Assembly (NCBI RefSeq): GCF_016862915.1
Contig: NZ_BONW01000033.1
Span: 1 to 64,000 of the forward strand
Length of the DNA: 64,000 nt
Direction of reading: 5' to 3'
Source: Plantactinospora endophytica
Lineage (GTDB): Bacteria > Actinomycetota > Actinomycetes > Mycobacteriales > Micromonosporaceae
Made by a program: the position numbers and the translations under genes. Shown in pieces: positions 25,909 to 34,786 of the stretch (the stretch's first letter is position 1; every line of letters begins with the position of its first letter). A model generated the notes under the pieces. That model ran no database searches and was not told where the DNA came from. It saw only the letters and a program-made list of their open reading frames with translations.

Positions 25909-26068
25909 TCCGCGATCGTGCCCGGGCCGGACGGCCGCCGGTAACCCCTGTTCGCGCAGAGCGGACCGCGCCCCCACCGGTTCGGCGGATCGCTGGTTTC
26001 CGGCCGCCCGTCATGCGTACCGACCCGGTCGTGGAGTACGGTTCGACCGATATCCCAGGAGGTCGCGA

Positions 26069-26422
26069 ATGTCCCTGACGGTGCACACCGAGGAGCGGGC
26101 CGACGTCGTCGTCGTGTCGGTCGCGGGCGAACTCGACATGGCCACCGCCCCGCAACTTCAGGACCAGATCACGGACCTGCTGGAGAAGGGTCGCCACAGG
26201 CTGGTCTTCGACCTGTCCGAGCTGTCGTTCTGCGACTCCACCGGGCTCTCCGTCTTCGTCCGCGCCCGGAACAGCGCCGACGAGGCCGGCGGCATGGTCC
26301 GGCTGGCCGCGCCGCGCCGGGGGGTGCTGCGCATCCTGGAGGTCAGTGGCCTGGTGGAGGTGTTGCAGACGCACGCCACGGTGGACGAGGCGGTGGCCGG
26401 CGGTCCCGCCTCCGCCGGCTAA
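26069..26422 (+). CDS. STAS-domain anti-sigma factor antagonist
   Basis: This 117-residue protein is a single STAS domain of the SpoIIAA/RsbV/BldG type: VVSVAGELDMATAPQLQDQI, then VFDLSELSFCDSTGLSVFV. S57 in the DSTG motif is the expected phosphorylation site for an RsbW-like kinase, reversed by a SpoIIE-type phosphatase. ATG at 26069 has AGGAGG (26057-26062) 6 nt upstream. No kinase gene is adjacent; the fused kinase/phosphatase at 1575-3668 is the only candidate partner in the window. Confidence 0.92.
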   Translation: MSLTVHTEERADVVVVSVAGELDMATAPQLQDQITDLLEKGRHRLVFDLSELSFCDSTGLSVFVRARNSADEAGGMVRLAAPRRGVLRILEVSGLVEVLQTHATVDEAVAGGPASAG

Positions 26423-26514
26423 CCGGACAGGACGCCGGTTACCGCGTTTTTCGTCCGCCCGACGTTGGGCACTAGGTTGTCGACCGACACGATCCCGGCA
26501 ACCTGGAGATGCCA

Positions 26515-26976
26515 ATGCTCAAGGGCTTCAAAGACTTCATCATGCGCGGCAACGTCGTCGACCTTGCCGTCGGTGTGGTCATCGGCGCGGCCTTCACCGG
26601 CCTGGTCACCCAGTTCACCACCTCGTTCCTGAAGCCACTGATCACGATGTTCGGTGGTGAGGACGGTCTCAAGGCAGGCACCTGGACGCTGCCCAACGAC
26701 GCCAAGGTCGACTGGGCGGCCTTCATCAACGCCACCATCACCTTCCTGATGACCGCCGCCGTGCTCTACTTCCTGGTGGTCTACCCGATGAACAAGCTCG
26801 CCGAGCGTCGCCGCCGGGGCGAGGAGCCGGCGCCGGCCGCGCCGAGCGAGGAGATCAAGCTGCTCACCGAGATCCGGGACGCGCTGGTCGCCGCCGGCCG
26901 GGCGCCGAACCGGCACCCCGAGGGCCCGGACGACCGGTTCGGCCAGCAGTACCCGCCGGCTCCGCGCCGGCCCTGA
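26515..26976 (+). CDS. mscL: Large-conductance mechanosensitive channel
   Basis: This 153-residue protein is a typical MscL. The conserved N-terminus MLKGFKDFIMRGNVVDLAVG leads into transmembrane helix 1, followed by the periplasmic loop, helix 2 (AAFINATITFLMTAAVLYFLVV) and a charged C-terminal helix. It opens as a pentamer in the cytoplasmic membrane under hypo-osmotic stress. The ATG at 26515 gives a 6-nt gap to GGAG; an ATG two codons earlier (26509) directly abuts that site and is less likely. Confidence 0.95.
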   Translation: MLKGFKDFIMRGNVVDLAVGVVIGAAFTGLVTQFTTSFLKPLITMFGGEDGLKAGTWTLPNDAKVDWAAFINATITFLMTAAVLYFLVVYPMNKLAERRRRGEEPAPAAPSEEIKLLTEIRDALVAAGRAPNRHPEGPDDRFGQQYPPAPRRP

Positions 26977-27023
26977 ACCGGGGGTCACCCCTCCGGGTGG
27001 CTGGCCGACACCCGGTGATCTTC

Positions 27024-27039
27024 TCGAACGTACGTTCGA
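27024..27039. promoter_or_regulatory. LexA box (SOS operator)
   Basis: TCGAACGTACGTTCGA is a perfect 16-bp palindrome that fits the actinobacterial/Bacillus-type LexA consensus TCGAAC-N4-GTTCGA exactly. It lies 12 bp before the ATG of the 78-residue gene at 27052, so it must cover that promoter. Confidence 0.85.
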
Positions 27040-27051
27040 TAAGGTCCCGGC

Positions 27052-27288
27052 ATGGAACAACGAAAGCACTGGTGGAACGGCAAGTGGGGGCGCCTGGCGC
27101 GGCGCGATGTCTACCTCCGGGCCGACGCCGACCAGTGGCACGTGGAGCAGCGGGCGGGCGGAGCCGAGGGAGTCTCCCGGTTCTACGAGTTCGACAGCGA
27201 GGAAGCGGCGTACGACGTCGTCCGTACCCTGCTGGCCGGCCCGGACACCTGGCGGGAACTCTCCGCCCGGCCACCCGGTGCCGGCTGA
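27052..27288 (+). CDS. Small LexA-controlled protein of unknown function
   Basis: This 78-residue, charged protein starts MEQRKHWWNGKWGRLARRDVYL and includes a compact segment FYEFDSEEAAYDVVRTLLAG. I recognise no domain. It has no signal peptide, membrane segment or cysteine. The perfect LexA box just upstream says it is induced by DNA damage. The very short leader (12 bp from operator to ATG) implies a transcript with almost no 5' untranslated region. It converges on the SCO2521-family gene, 34 bp away. Confidence 0.75.
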   Translation: MEQRKHWWNGKWGRLARRDVYLRADADQWHVEQRAGGAEGVSRFYEFDSEEAAYDVVRTLLAGPDTWRELSARPPGAG

Positions 27289-27322
27289 CCGGCCGGCAGG
27301 GGCGCCGGGTGCCGGCCCCGGG

Positions 27323-28255
27323 TCAGCGGGACGGGGCCTCCAGCAGCGCGATGGTGCTGAGCGTGACCTGGTCACGGATCCGGGTCACCGAGGTCTGCCA
27401 CTGCCGGGTGAACCCGGGCCGGTGTTCGAGGTCCCGCCACACCGGCAGCACCGACTCGTCGAGCCGGGCGGCGGGCATCCACAGGTGCAGCAGGCAGTCG
27501 ATCGCCGGGCGGAGCCGGTCGATCCGCTGGGTCCGGGTGCCCGGCCCGGTGAGGCTGAACTCGATCAGCGACAGCAGCGTGGTGAGCAGCCAGTCGTGCA
27601 GCGCGAGGTCCTCGCAGAACTCCACCAGGGCGGGTACGGCCTCCTGCGGCGCCGTCAGCTCCAGGGTACGCAGCGTGTCGGACTCGATCCGGAACTTCCC
27701 GTGCGCCTCGGTCGACTGGTCCGGTGCCGGCAGCACCGCCCAGCGCAGCCGGGTGCGCTTGGTCCGGAACGGCGGTCGACGGTCGAGCCGGGCCGAACTC
27801 TGCACCGCGTCGATCAGCCGGGCGCTGATCGCACCGAGGTTGAGCGTCTGCGGCTGGTAGGTGGGCCCGAGGAAGCCCTGGGCGACGTCCCGGATGTCGA
27901 CCTTGCCGATCGTCTCCACCCAGCCGGGCCGGGACAGGTAGTGCGACCAGATCAGCCGGCGGTTGCTGGCGGCCCGGTCCAGCCGGGTGTAGGTGGAGCC
28001 CTGCAACACGTGCCCGCCGGTCACCGCCGCGTGCGACACCACCGTGCCGACCCCCCGGGTACGGCTGCCGGTGTGGGTCGGCAGCCGGCAGTCGATCCCG
28101 GTGAGCTGGTCCGGCGAGACCGCGTACGCGATCGGGCGCTCGGACCGGCGGACCCGTTGGCCGACCAGGAAGTCGAGGAGTTGGGCGGTGTTCTCCAGCG
28201 AGAGTGAGCTGGAGTTCTGTAGGAGTCCGGTGTGGACCTCGCCCAAGGTCAGCAT
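27323..28255 (-). CDS. SCO2521 family protein
   Basis: This 310-residue soluble protein matches what I recall as the SCO2521 family of Streptomyces and relatives: MLTLGEVHTGLLQNSSSLS at the N-terminus, RPIAYAVSPDQLTGIDC, and a basic GTVVSHAAVTGGHVLQGS segment. No biochemical function is known. It belongs with the SCO2522-SCO2524 family genes at 32909-36619 on the same strand, but is cut off from them by the NACHT gene on the opposite strand. ATG at 28255 has GGAGGAG 5-6 nt upstream. Confidence 0.8.
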   Translation of the reverse strand: MLTLGEVHTGLLQNSSSLSLENTAQLLDFLVGQRVRRSERPIAYAVSPDQLTGIDCRLPTHTGSRTRGVGTVVSHAAVTGGHVLQGSTYTRLDRAASNRRLIWSHYLSRPGWVETIGKVDIRDVAQGFLGPTYQPQTLNLGAISARLIDAVQSSARLDRRPPFRTKRTRLRWAVLPAPDQSTEAHGKFRIESDTLRTLELTAPQEAVPALVEFCEDLALHDWLLTTLLSLIEFSLTGPGTRTQRIDRLRPAIDCLLHLWMPAARLDESVLPVWRDLEHRPGFTRQWQTSVTRIRDQVTLSTIALLEAPSR

Positions 28256-28535
28256 TGCTGCTCCTCCGCAACCTCGTGCAGCACCGGGACCGCGTCGCCG
28301 GGTCGCGGACCGGCTCGTCGCCAGCCGGCAGGCCCGGTGGGACGTTCGCCGTGACAGCGTCACGGTAACCGATATCGGCGTCGGGCACGGTGATCGGTGG
28401 GCGGCAATTCATCATGCACCGGCGGTGCAACTCCGTTGCCCGTGCCCACAGCCTCCCACCAGCGGAAACCGGCTTGTTGCGTCCTATTGGTACGGTGGGG
28501 TCACGCGCCGCTCACGAAGCCCCCTAGGAGCCGCC

Positions 28536-31500
28536 GTGACCAAGGTCTACGTCTCGGCCACTTTCCGTGATCTCCAGGAGTGCCGGGCCGCCGTCCAACT
28601 GGCGCTGCGCCGGCTCCGGGTCGAGGACATGGCCATGGAGTCGTACGTGGCCGAGGACCGGCGCCCGCTCGAACGCTGCCTGGCGGACGTCGCCGAATGT
28701 GACGTCTACGTCGGCATCTTCGCCTGGCGGTACGGCTTCGTCCCGGCCGGCTACGACCGCTCGATCACCGAACTCGAATACCGGGAGGCGCTGACCGGCG
28801 GCAAACCGTGCCTGATCTTCCTGCTCGACGAGGAGGCGCCCTGGCCACGCAGTTTCGTGGACCGGGGCCGGGACGCGGACAAGATCGAGTCGCTCCGGGC
28901 GGAACTGTCCGACCGGCACATGTGCAGCACCTTCCGTGATCCGGCCGACCTGGCCGCGATGGTGACCGCGGCGGTGGCGAACTGCCTCACCGACACCGGC
29001 GTGCCGACCGGCGGCGGCATGCACGCGCTGAGCCGGGACACCCTCAAGCAATACCTGCTCCGGCTGCGCCAGCACTACGGCGTACTGGACCTGGACGCGT
29101 TGACGCCGGAGCAGACCGAGGACTACCTGCGGATCCAGTTGATGTCGGTCTTCGTGGAGCAGTGGGTACGCGAGGATCCGCCGCCGGCCGAGCTGCCCCG
29201 GGAGTGGCTGCGCCGGATGCAGTCCGAGGGGCGGATCGGCACCGAGGACGTGCCGGAGGAGGTCGACCCCCGGGAGCTGGTGCAGTTGCACGAGTCGTAC
29301 CGGGCGAAGCCGTTGCAGCGGCTCTTCGACGTACTCGGTGCGCCGGACCAGCGGGCGATCGTGCTGCTCGGCGACCCCGGTTCGGGCAAGTCGACGGCCG
29401 CCCGGTACGTCACGCTCAGCCTGACCGGCGGGCCGGTCGACGACCGGCTGACCGCGCTCGCCGACCACCTGCCGCTGCTGATCGAGCTGCGTTCGTTCAT
29501 CACCCTGGCCGCCGAGGGCCGGTGCGAGAACTTCGTCGACTACCTCGACCACCGGGCCGGCACCGACGGGCTCGGCATCGAACGGACCGCGCTGCTGCGA
29601 CACCTCGGCGTCGGCGGCCGGGCGGTGATGATCCTCGACGGCCTGGACGAAGTCTTCGACCGGCACCGCCGGGAGGAGGTGGCCCGACAGATCGCCGGGT
29701 TCGCCGCCAACCACCCGCAGGTACGCATGATCGTCACCTCCCGGATCATCGGCTACTCCCGCCGGATCCTGACCAGCGTCGGCTTCGTGCACTACACCTT
29801 GCAGGACCTGGACGAGGAGCAGACCGGCGACTTCCTGTCGAGCTGGTACAGGCTGGCGATCCGGGACCGGCCGGAGGACGCACGCGCCCAGCGGGCCCGG
29901 CTGCTCGACGCGATGCGGCACTCGCACGCCATCCGGGAACTCGCCGGCAATCCCCTGCTGCTGACCATCCTGGCGATCATCGGCAAGCACCAGCCGCTGC
30001 CCCGGGAACGCTGGAAGCTCTACGACCACGCGGCGACCGTGCTGGTCGCGCAGTGGGACGTCGACCGGCACCTGCGGGAGCAGTCCGAGGCCGCCAGCTT
30101 CCTGGACACCGAGGACAAGAAGGAGCTGCTGCGCCGGCTGGCGTACCGGATGCAGTCGGCCGACCGGGGGCTGACGGTCAACTACATCGACCGGGTCGAG
30201 CTGAGCGACGTCTTCGAGCAATACCTGGTCGAGCGGTACCGCCGGGACGCCGCCACCGCCCGGACCATCGCACTGGCGATGATCGACCAGTTCCGGGAGC
30301 GGAACTTCATCCTCAGCCGGTACGGCCCGCACGTCTACGGCTTCGTGCACCGCACCTTCCTGGAGTTCTTCTGCGCCGACGCCATCCTGGCCAAGTTCCA
30401 GCACGACCAGGTGCTCTCGTTCGAGCAGCTCAAGGACCTCTTCCGGCAGCACTGGGCCGACCTGTCCTGGCGGGAGGTGCTCCGGCTGCTCGCCGGTGCG
30501 CTGCACCAGAAGCACACCGCGCAGCTCATCCAGCTCCTCACCACCGAGGTCAACCAGCCCTGGCCGCCGGCCGACTTCGCCCCGCCGCCGTGGAACCTGG
30601 CGCTCGCCGTGCAGTGCCTGGCCGAGGTACGCAACCTGCACACCGCCGCCGCCAAGCCGGCGGAGACGCTGCTGCGGCAGCTCATCCTGCTGTTGGAACA
30701 CTGTGTCTCGATCGACGACCGGGAGACCGCCCGGCTGATCGACGAGGAGATCCTGCCGGCTGCCAAGGCGATCGGGCCGAACTGGCCCGGCCGCAAGATC
30801 TACCTCTCCTGGTACCGCCGCCGGGGTGTCCGGGTCGTCTGGAACCCGGTCTCCACCCACGCCGCCCGGCTGGCCGCGATGCTCTCCACCCCGGCCGAGC
30901 GGATCGACGACCTCTTCGACGACGTGCTCGCCACCATGGACGACAGCCCCGCCTCCTACGCGTCGGTCGCCGGCCTGGCCGAGCTGGCCCAGCTCGCCAC
31001 CACCGCGGTCGACAGTCCGGCACACCAGGCCGCCGCCGCCCGGGCCCGGACCCGGCTGATCAAGCGCGCCCGGGCCGACAACCACGCCGGGGTACGCCTC
31101 GCCGCCGTGCAGGCCCTCGGCGAACGGTTCGGCACCGACGCCGAGGCCCGGGACCTGCTGATCGAACGGGTCCGCGCCGACGGGTACGCCGGGGTGCGGC
31201 TCGCCGCCGTGCAGGCGCTCGGGGAGCGGTTCCGGGACGAGCCGAACGTCCGCGAACTGCTCCGCGAGCGCGCACACGCCGACGAGCACGCCAGCGTGCG
31301 CCGGACCGCCATCCAGACCCTCGGCGACCGGTACGGCGGCGACGACGAACTCCGCGACGTGCTCATCGAGTGCCTGCGTACCGACACCGACGCCGAGGTG
31401 ACCCGGACCGCCGCGCACGTACTCGTCGAGCGGTTCGCCGCCACCCGACACGTCCGCGACCTGCTGATCGAGCGGGCCCGCGACGACACCGAACCGGTCA

Positions 31501-32897
31501 CCCGGCGGACGAGCGTCCGGGTGCTCGGCGAGCGGCTGGCCACCGACACCAAGGTCCGCTCGCTGCTCGTCGACCGGATCCGGGTGGACCGCGATCCCGG
31601 GGTGCTGCGGGCCGCCGCCCGTGCCCTGATCGAGCAGCACGGCCCGAACACCACCACCCGGGACCTGCTGGTCAGCCGTACCGGCGGGGACACCGACGAG
31701 ATCGTCCGGCACGCCGCGCTGCGGTTGCTGGTCGAGTACTTCGAGCGGGACACCGCCCTGATCGACCTGCTGGTCACCGCCGCGCGGCAGGACCGGGACG
31801 CCGACGTACGCCTGCTCGCCGCCCGGGCGTTGACCGACGAGATCGGGGCCGAGGCGTCGGTCGGCGCCGCGCTCGGCGAGTTGGCGCTGCGGGACCCGGA
31901 CGCCCGGATCCGGCTGGTCGCCGCCCGGGCCCTGATCGAACGGGTCGGGATGGACTCCGCCGTCTCCGAGGTGCTCGCCGGGCTGGCCCGGGACGACACC
32001 GACGCGGGCGTCCGGCTCGCCGCCGTCAACGCGCTCGCCGACACCGTACGCCGAGACCGGGCCACCCGGGAGGTGGTACTCGCCCGGGCCAGCACCGACC
32101 CCGACGCCGAGGTACGGCTCGCCGCGCTGCGGGCGCTGACCCGGGAGCCGCAGTTCTCCGACGAGGTGCACCAGGTGCTGGTGGACCGGGCACAGCGCGA
32201 TCCGGACGCCGCCGTCTTCGCGCTCGCCGCCACGGCGGTGGTGGAGCGCGGCGGGTCCCGGGACGACGTGCACGACCTGCTGGCCGGGCGGGTACACGGG
32301 GACAGCAACGCCCGGGTCCGGCTCGCCGCCGTACGACTGCTGGTGCAGCGGGTCGGCGTCGACGCCGACGTCCGGGAGGCGCTGCTGGAACGGATCCGGC
32401 ACGACCCGGACGCCGAACTCGTGCACGAGGCGGCCGTCGAACTCGCCACCCGGCTCGGTACCGACGTCGAGCAGTGCGAGGTGCTGATGGGCCGGGCCGC
32501 CGACGAGGACCCGCAGATCCGCACCGTCGCGGTACGCATCCTCGGCGAACACTTCGGCGCCGACCGGGCGGTACGCGAGCTGCTGATCGAGCAGGCCGGC
32601 GACGACCGGGACGTGCAGGTACGCCGGGAGGTGCTCCGGGTACTCGGTGAACGCCTCGCCGAACACCCCGAGGTGCGTACGTTGTTCGTCGAACGGCTCC
32701 GCGACCAGGACTGGTCGGTGCGGGCCGCCACCGTGCAGGCCCTCGGCACGCACTTCGGCGACGACCACCAGACCCGGGAACTGCTTACCGAACTCGCCCG
32801 GGACGACCCGGATCCCGGCTTCCGGCGCCGGGCCGGTCAGGTGCTCACCTGGCTACCCGACGCGGACCCCGACCACCTGCCGGACGTACGACGGTGA
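28536..32897 (+). CDS. DUF4062-NACHT-HEAT repeat STAND NTPase
   Basis: This 1453-residue protein has three parts. Residues 2 to about 105 are DUF4062 (KVYVSATFRDLQECRAAV, ECDVYVGIFAWRYGFVP, SITELEYREA), a TIR-like module common at the N-terminus of NTPase sensors. Residues about 270-440 are a NACHT ATPase: Walker A GDPGSGKST with K285, Walker B ILDGLDE with D368, and the IVTSR sensor strand. A helical linker leads to 18 HEAT-like repeats from about 847 to 1445. STAND proteins of this design switch on when the repeat domain binds a ligand; many act in phage defence or signalling. GTG at 28536 has TAGGAG 5 nt upstream. It is divergent from the SCO2521-family gene (280 bp apart, no other gene seen there) and ends 11 bp before the SCO2522-family stop. 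Confidence 0.88.
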   Translation: MTKVYVSATFRDLQECRAAVQLALRRLRVEDMAMESYVAEDRRPLERCLADVAECDVYVGIFAWRYGFVPAGYDRSITELEYREALTGGKPCLIFLLDEEAPWPRSFVDRGRDADKIESLRAELSDRHMCSTFRDPADLAAMVTAAVANCLTDTGVPTGGGMHALSRDTLKQYLLRLRQHYGVLDLDALTPEQTEDYLRIQLMSVFVEQWVREDPPPAELPREWLRRMQSEGRIGTEDVPEEVDPRELVQLHESYRAKPLQRLFDVLGAPDQRAIVLLGDPGSGKSTAARYVTLSLTGGPVDDRLTALADHLPLLIELRSFITLAAEGRCENFVDYLDHRAGTDGLGIERTALLRHLGVGGRAVMILDGLDEVFDRHRREEVARQIAGFAANHPQVRMIVTSRIIGYSRRILTSVGFVHYTLQDLDEEQTGDFLSSWYRLAIRDRPEDARAQRARLLDAMRHSHAIRELAGNPLLLTILAIIGKHQPLPRERWKLYDHAATVLVAQWDVDRHLREQSEAASFLDTEDKKELLRRLAYRMQSADRGLTVNYIDRVELSDVFEQYLVERYRRDAATARTIALAMIDQFRERNFILSRYGPHVYGFVHRTFLEFFCADAILAKFQHDQVLSFEQLKDLFRQHWADLSWREVLRLLAGALHQKHTAQLIQLLTTEVNQPWPPADFAPPPWNLALAVQCLAEVRNLHTAAAKPAETLLRQLILLLEHCVSIDDRETARLIDEEILPAAKAIGPNWPGRKIYLSWYRRRGVRVVWNPVSTHAARLAAMLSTPAERIDDLFDDVLATMDDSPASYASVAGLAELAQLATTAVDSPAHQAAAARARTRLIKRARADNHAGVRLAAVQALGERFGTDAEARDLLIERVRADGYAGVRLAAVQALGERFRDEPNVRELLRERAHADEHASVRRTAIQTLGDRYGGDDELRDVLIECLRTDTDAEVTRTAAHVLVERFAATRHVRDLLIERARDDTEPVTRRTSVRVLGERLATDTKVRSLLVDRIRVDRDPGVLRAAARALIEQHGPNTTTRDLLVSRTGGDTDEIVRHAALRLLVEYFERDTALIDLLVTAARQDRDADVRLLAARALTDEIGAEASVGAALGELALRDPDARIRLVAARALIERVGMDSAVSEVLAGLARDDTDAGVRLAAVNALADTVRRDRATREVVLARASTDPDAEVRLAALRALTREPQFSDEVHQVLVDRAQRDPDAAVFALAATAVVERGGSRDDVHDLLAGRVHGDSNARVRLAAVRLLVQRVGVDADVREALLERIRHDPDAELVHEAAVELATRLGTDVEQCEVLMGRAADEDPQIRTVAVRILGEHFGADRAVRELLIEQAGDDRDVQVRREVLRVLGERLAEHPEVRTLFVERLRDQDWSVRAATVQALGTHFGDDHQTRELLTELARDDPDPGFRRRAGQVLTWLPDADPDHLPDVRR
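31077..32880 (+). repeat. Array of 18 HEAT-like repeats of about 33 codons
   Basis: The 3' end of the NACHT gene is built of about 18 in-frame units of the form D-x-x-A-x-V-R-x-A-A-x-x-A-L-x-E-R-F followed by D-x-x-V-R-x-L-L-x-E-R. The first two units share LAAVQALGERF exactly. Such arrays form a superhelix for protein or nucleic-acid recognition and can change length by recombination. Confidence 0.85.
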
Positions 32898-32908
32898 GGA
32901 GGCTGCGG

Positions 32909-33871
32909 TCAGTCGCCGACGAAGACGTACTCCACGCGTTCGACCAGGTCCTTGGCCAGGTCGATGTGCTCGTTGCGGCTGCGCGTCTGGATCTGGTCGA
33001 GCACGGCGGGGCTGATCGAGACCTGGCTGAGGATCGTCCGGACGGCGTGCTCGACGGGCAGGAAGCGCGAGCCGAGCACCGAGAAGGTCCGGTACGCGCT
33101 GAACGGCGCGGCGTGCGGGTTGAGCTTGACCACCGCCGGCATCTCGTCCCAGTCGTCCGGCCAGTCGTCGAGCTGGTAGGGGTTGGTGACGCCCTCACCC
33201 TCGTGCCGGAGCAGGCCCAGCCGCATGAGCTGCCAGACCGCCGCCAGGAACGGGCAGGACCAGCGCCGCTGGCCGTTGTCCTCGTAGTCCCACAGCTCGA
33301 CGTCCATGAAGATGGAGTGCCGGTTCGCCGCGTTCTGCACCGGCGGCTGCCAGGCCCGGCCGGCGCTCATCGCCTGGCCGGGTCCGGAGGCCGGCGACCG
33401 TTCGCCGTTGCAGAGCCAGCCGGTTTCCGAGGTCGGCGGGCGGTCCCCGGTGGTTTCCGGGGCCGGGTCCGAGACGAGTTGGGTGAGCACCAGTTCGGCG
33501 AGCGGGATGTCGTCGGCCTGGGCGCAGCCGGCCTCCCGGGCGAAGTAGTCGATCACCAGCCCGGTGTCCTGCGCGGCCTCGCGGACCTGCTCCATCACCA
33601 CCCGGGGCGTGCTGAACCGGGTGAAGTAGTCGTCGATCAGGAAGCAGGTGCTGATCCGGGGACGGTTGCTCGGCGTCCGGTCCGCGCAGGCGGCCCGGGC
33701 CGCCGCCGCCCAGGGCGCGATCCGGGCGAAGTGCCGGCGGAGCTGGTCGATGCCGCCGGCGAACTCCTCGATGTAGAGGTGCCCCAGCTCGACGGAGAGG
33801 TGCGAGAGCGGTACGGACTCGACACTGCGTCTGGCCGCCGTCTCCTCGAAGGTCACATCCGGTCTCATCAC
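32909..33871 (-). CDS. SCO2522 family protein
   Basis: This 320-residue soluble protein matches the SCO2522 family as I recall it: VPLSHLSVELGHLYIEEF, LRRHFARIAPWAAAARAAC, and ISTCFLIDDYFTRFSTPRVVMEQVREAA. The function is unknown. Its ATG overlaps the SCO2523-family stop as ATGA, so it is translationally coupled to the P-loop protein. It is the last gene of a three-gene operon (SCO2524-SCO2523-SCO2522 families) and runs tail to tail into the NACHT gene with an 11-bp gap. Confidence 0.8.
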   Translation of the reverse strand: MMRPDVTFEETAARRSVESVPLSHLSVELGHLYIEEFAGGIDQLRRHFARIAPWAAAARAACADRTPSNRPRISTCFLIDDYFTRFSTPRVVMEQVREAAQDTGLVIDYFAREAGCAQADDIPLAELVLTQLVSDPAPETTGDRPPTSETGWLCNGERSPASGPGQAMSAGRAWQPPVQNAANRHSIFMDVELWDYEDNGQRRWSCPFLAAVWQLMRLGLLRHEGEGVTNPYQLDDWPDDWDEMPAVVKLNPHAAPFSAYRTFSVLGSRFLPVEHAVRTILSQVSISPAVLDQIQTRSRNEHIDLAKDLVERVEYVFVGD

Positions 33872-34785
33872 AGCATCTCCCAGGCCGCGTCGTCCACGAT
33901 GAGTTTCGCCAGTGCCGAGAAGGCCTCCACCGTCTCCAGGTTCGCGATCTTGCGTGCGTACACGTCGTTGTCGGAGATGAGCTGCTCACGCCATTGCAGC
34001 ACCGGGTCGAGCGGTACGGAGCCGATCAGCATCGTCCGACCGACCCGGTTGTTGCTGGCCAGCTCCAGCAGGTCCTGGTTGCACTCGCGCAGCCAGGCCA
34101 CCTGGGCCGGCCGCAGCCCCTCCAACTCCGGCGAGTCCGGGTCCACCACGGCGGTACGCACGAACCGCAGGCGGTTGACCAGTTCGTCGTAGTCGTGCCC
34201 GGCCCGGCTGCCGGCGTCCAGGATGCCCCGGGTGCCGTAGACCAGGCCGGAGGCGGCGAGGACGTGCTGCCGGGTCCAGCGGTGGAACACCAGCCAGCGG
34301 GAACGTACCGACTTCAGCTCCGGCATGGCGGTGGCGGCCAGCACCATCTGGGTGGCGTACGACCGGCCGGCGCTGAGGTCGACGAGGCTGAGGTCGAACT
34401 CCTCCTCCAGCCGCAGGAACAGCCGGGCGCAGCGCTCGATCCGTTCCCGGGTGGCCGGGAACTCACCGCCGCCGCTGTCGCCGGGGAGCAACACCAGCCG
34501 GCCCGCGCCGGGCGGCCGGTTGCGCAGGCTGGCCCGGTCGGACTCGGTCCACACCTCGATCCGCTGCGGCTCGGCGAGGGCGCCGTCCAGGTAGTCGTGC
34601 AGCCCGCCCCGGGTGGTGCCGCGCACGGCGGAGTCGATGTTGAAGATCGCGCCGGCCGTCGGCGACCCGAAGTCGAAGTCGAGATAGCAGACGTCACTGC
34701 CCTGCAACGCGCTGCGGTAGAGCATGTTGCTGCTGGTGACCGAGCGCCCGGTGCCGCCCTTGTCGGAGGCCGCGAAAATCAACAT
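33868..34785 (-). CDS. SCO2523 family variant P-loop protein
   Basis: This 305-residue protein has a ParA/MinD-like start, MLIFAASDKGGTGRSVTSSN, with the deviant Walker A carrying Arg where a catalytic Lys is normal (KGGTGRS). CYLDFDFGSPTAG follows as the switch region. The family name reflects this variant P-loop. It may bind nucleotide without normal hydrolysis and could localise or scaffold the partner proteins, but this is inference. It lies 1 bp from the SCO2524-family stop and overlaps the SCO2522-family start by 4 bp. Confidence 0.85.
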   Translation of the reverse strand: MLIFAASDKGGTGRSVTSSNMLYRSALQGSDVCYLDFDFGSPTAGAIFNIDSAVRGTTRGGLHDYLDGALAEPQRIEVWTESDRASLRNRPPGAGRLVLLPGDSGGGEFPATRERIERCARLFLRLEEEFDLSLVDLSAGRSYATQMVLAATAMPELKSVRSRWLVFHRWTRQHVLAASGLVYGTRGILDAGSRAGHDYDELVNRLRFVRTAVVDPDSPELEGLRPAQVAWLRECNQDLLELASNNRVGRTMLIGSVPLDPVLQWREQLISDNDVYARKIANLETVEAFSALAKLIVDDAAWEML

Positions 34786-34786
34786 G

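Noticed and set aside
28524-32768. A 1414-codon open frame on the minus strand opposite the NACHT gene
   Set aside because: It is a by-product of high G+C third positions; its translation is low-complexity (Gly/Val/Asp/His-rich) with no domain, while the plus strand encodes clear DUF4062, NACHT and HEAT motifs.
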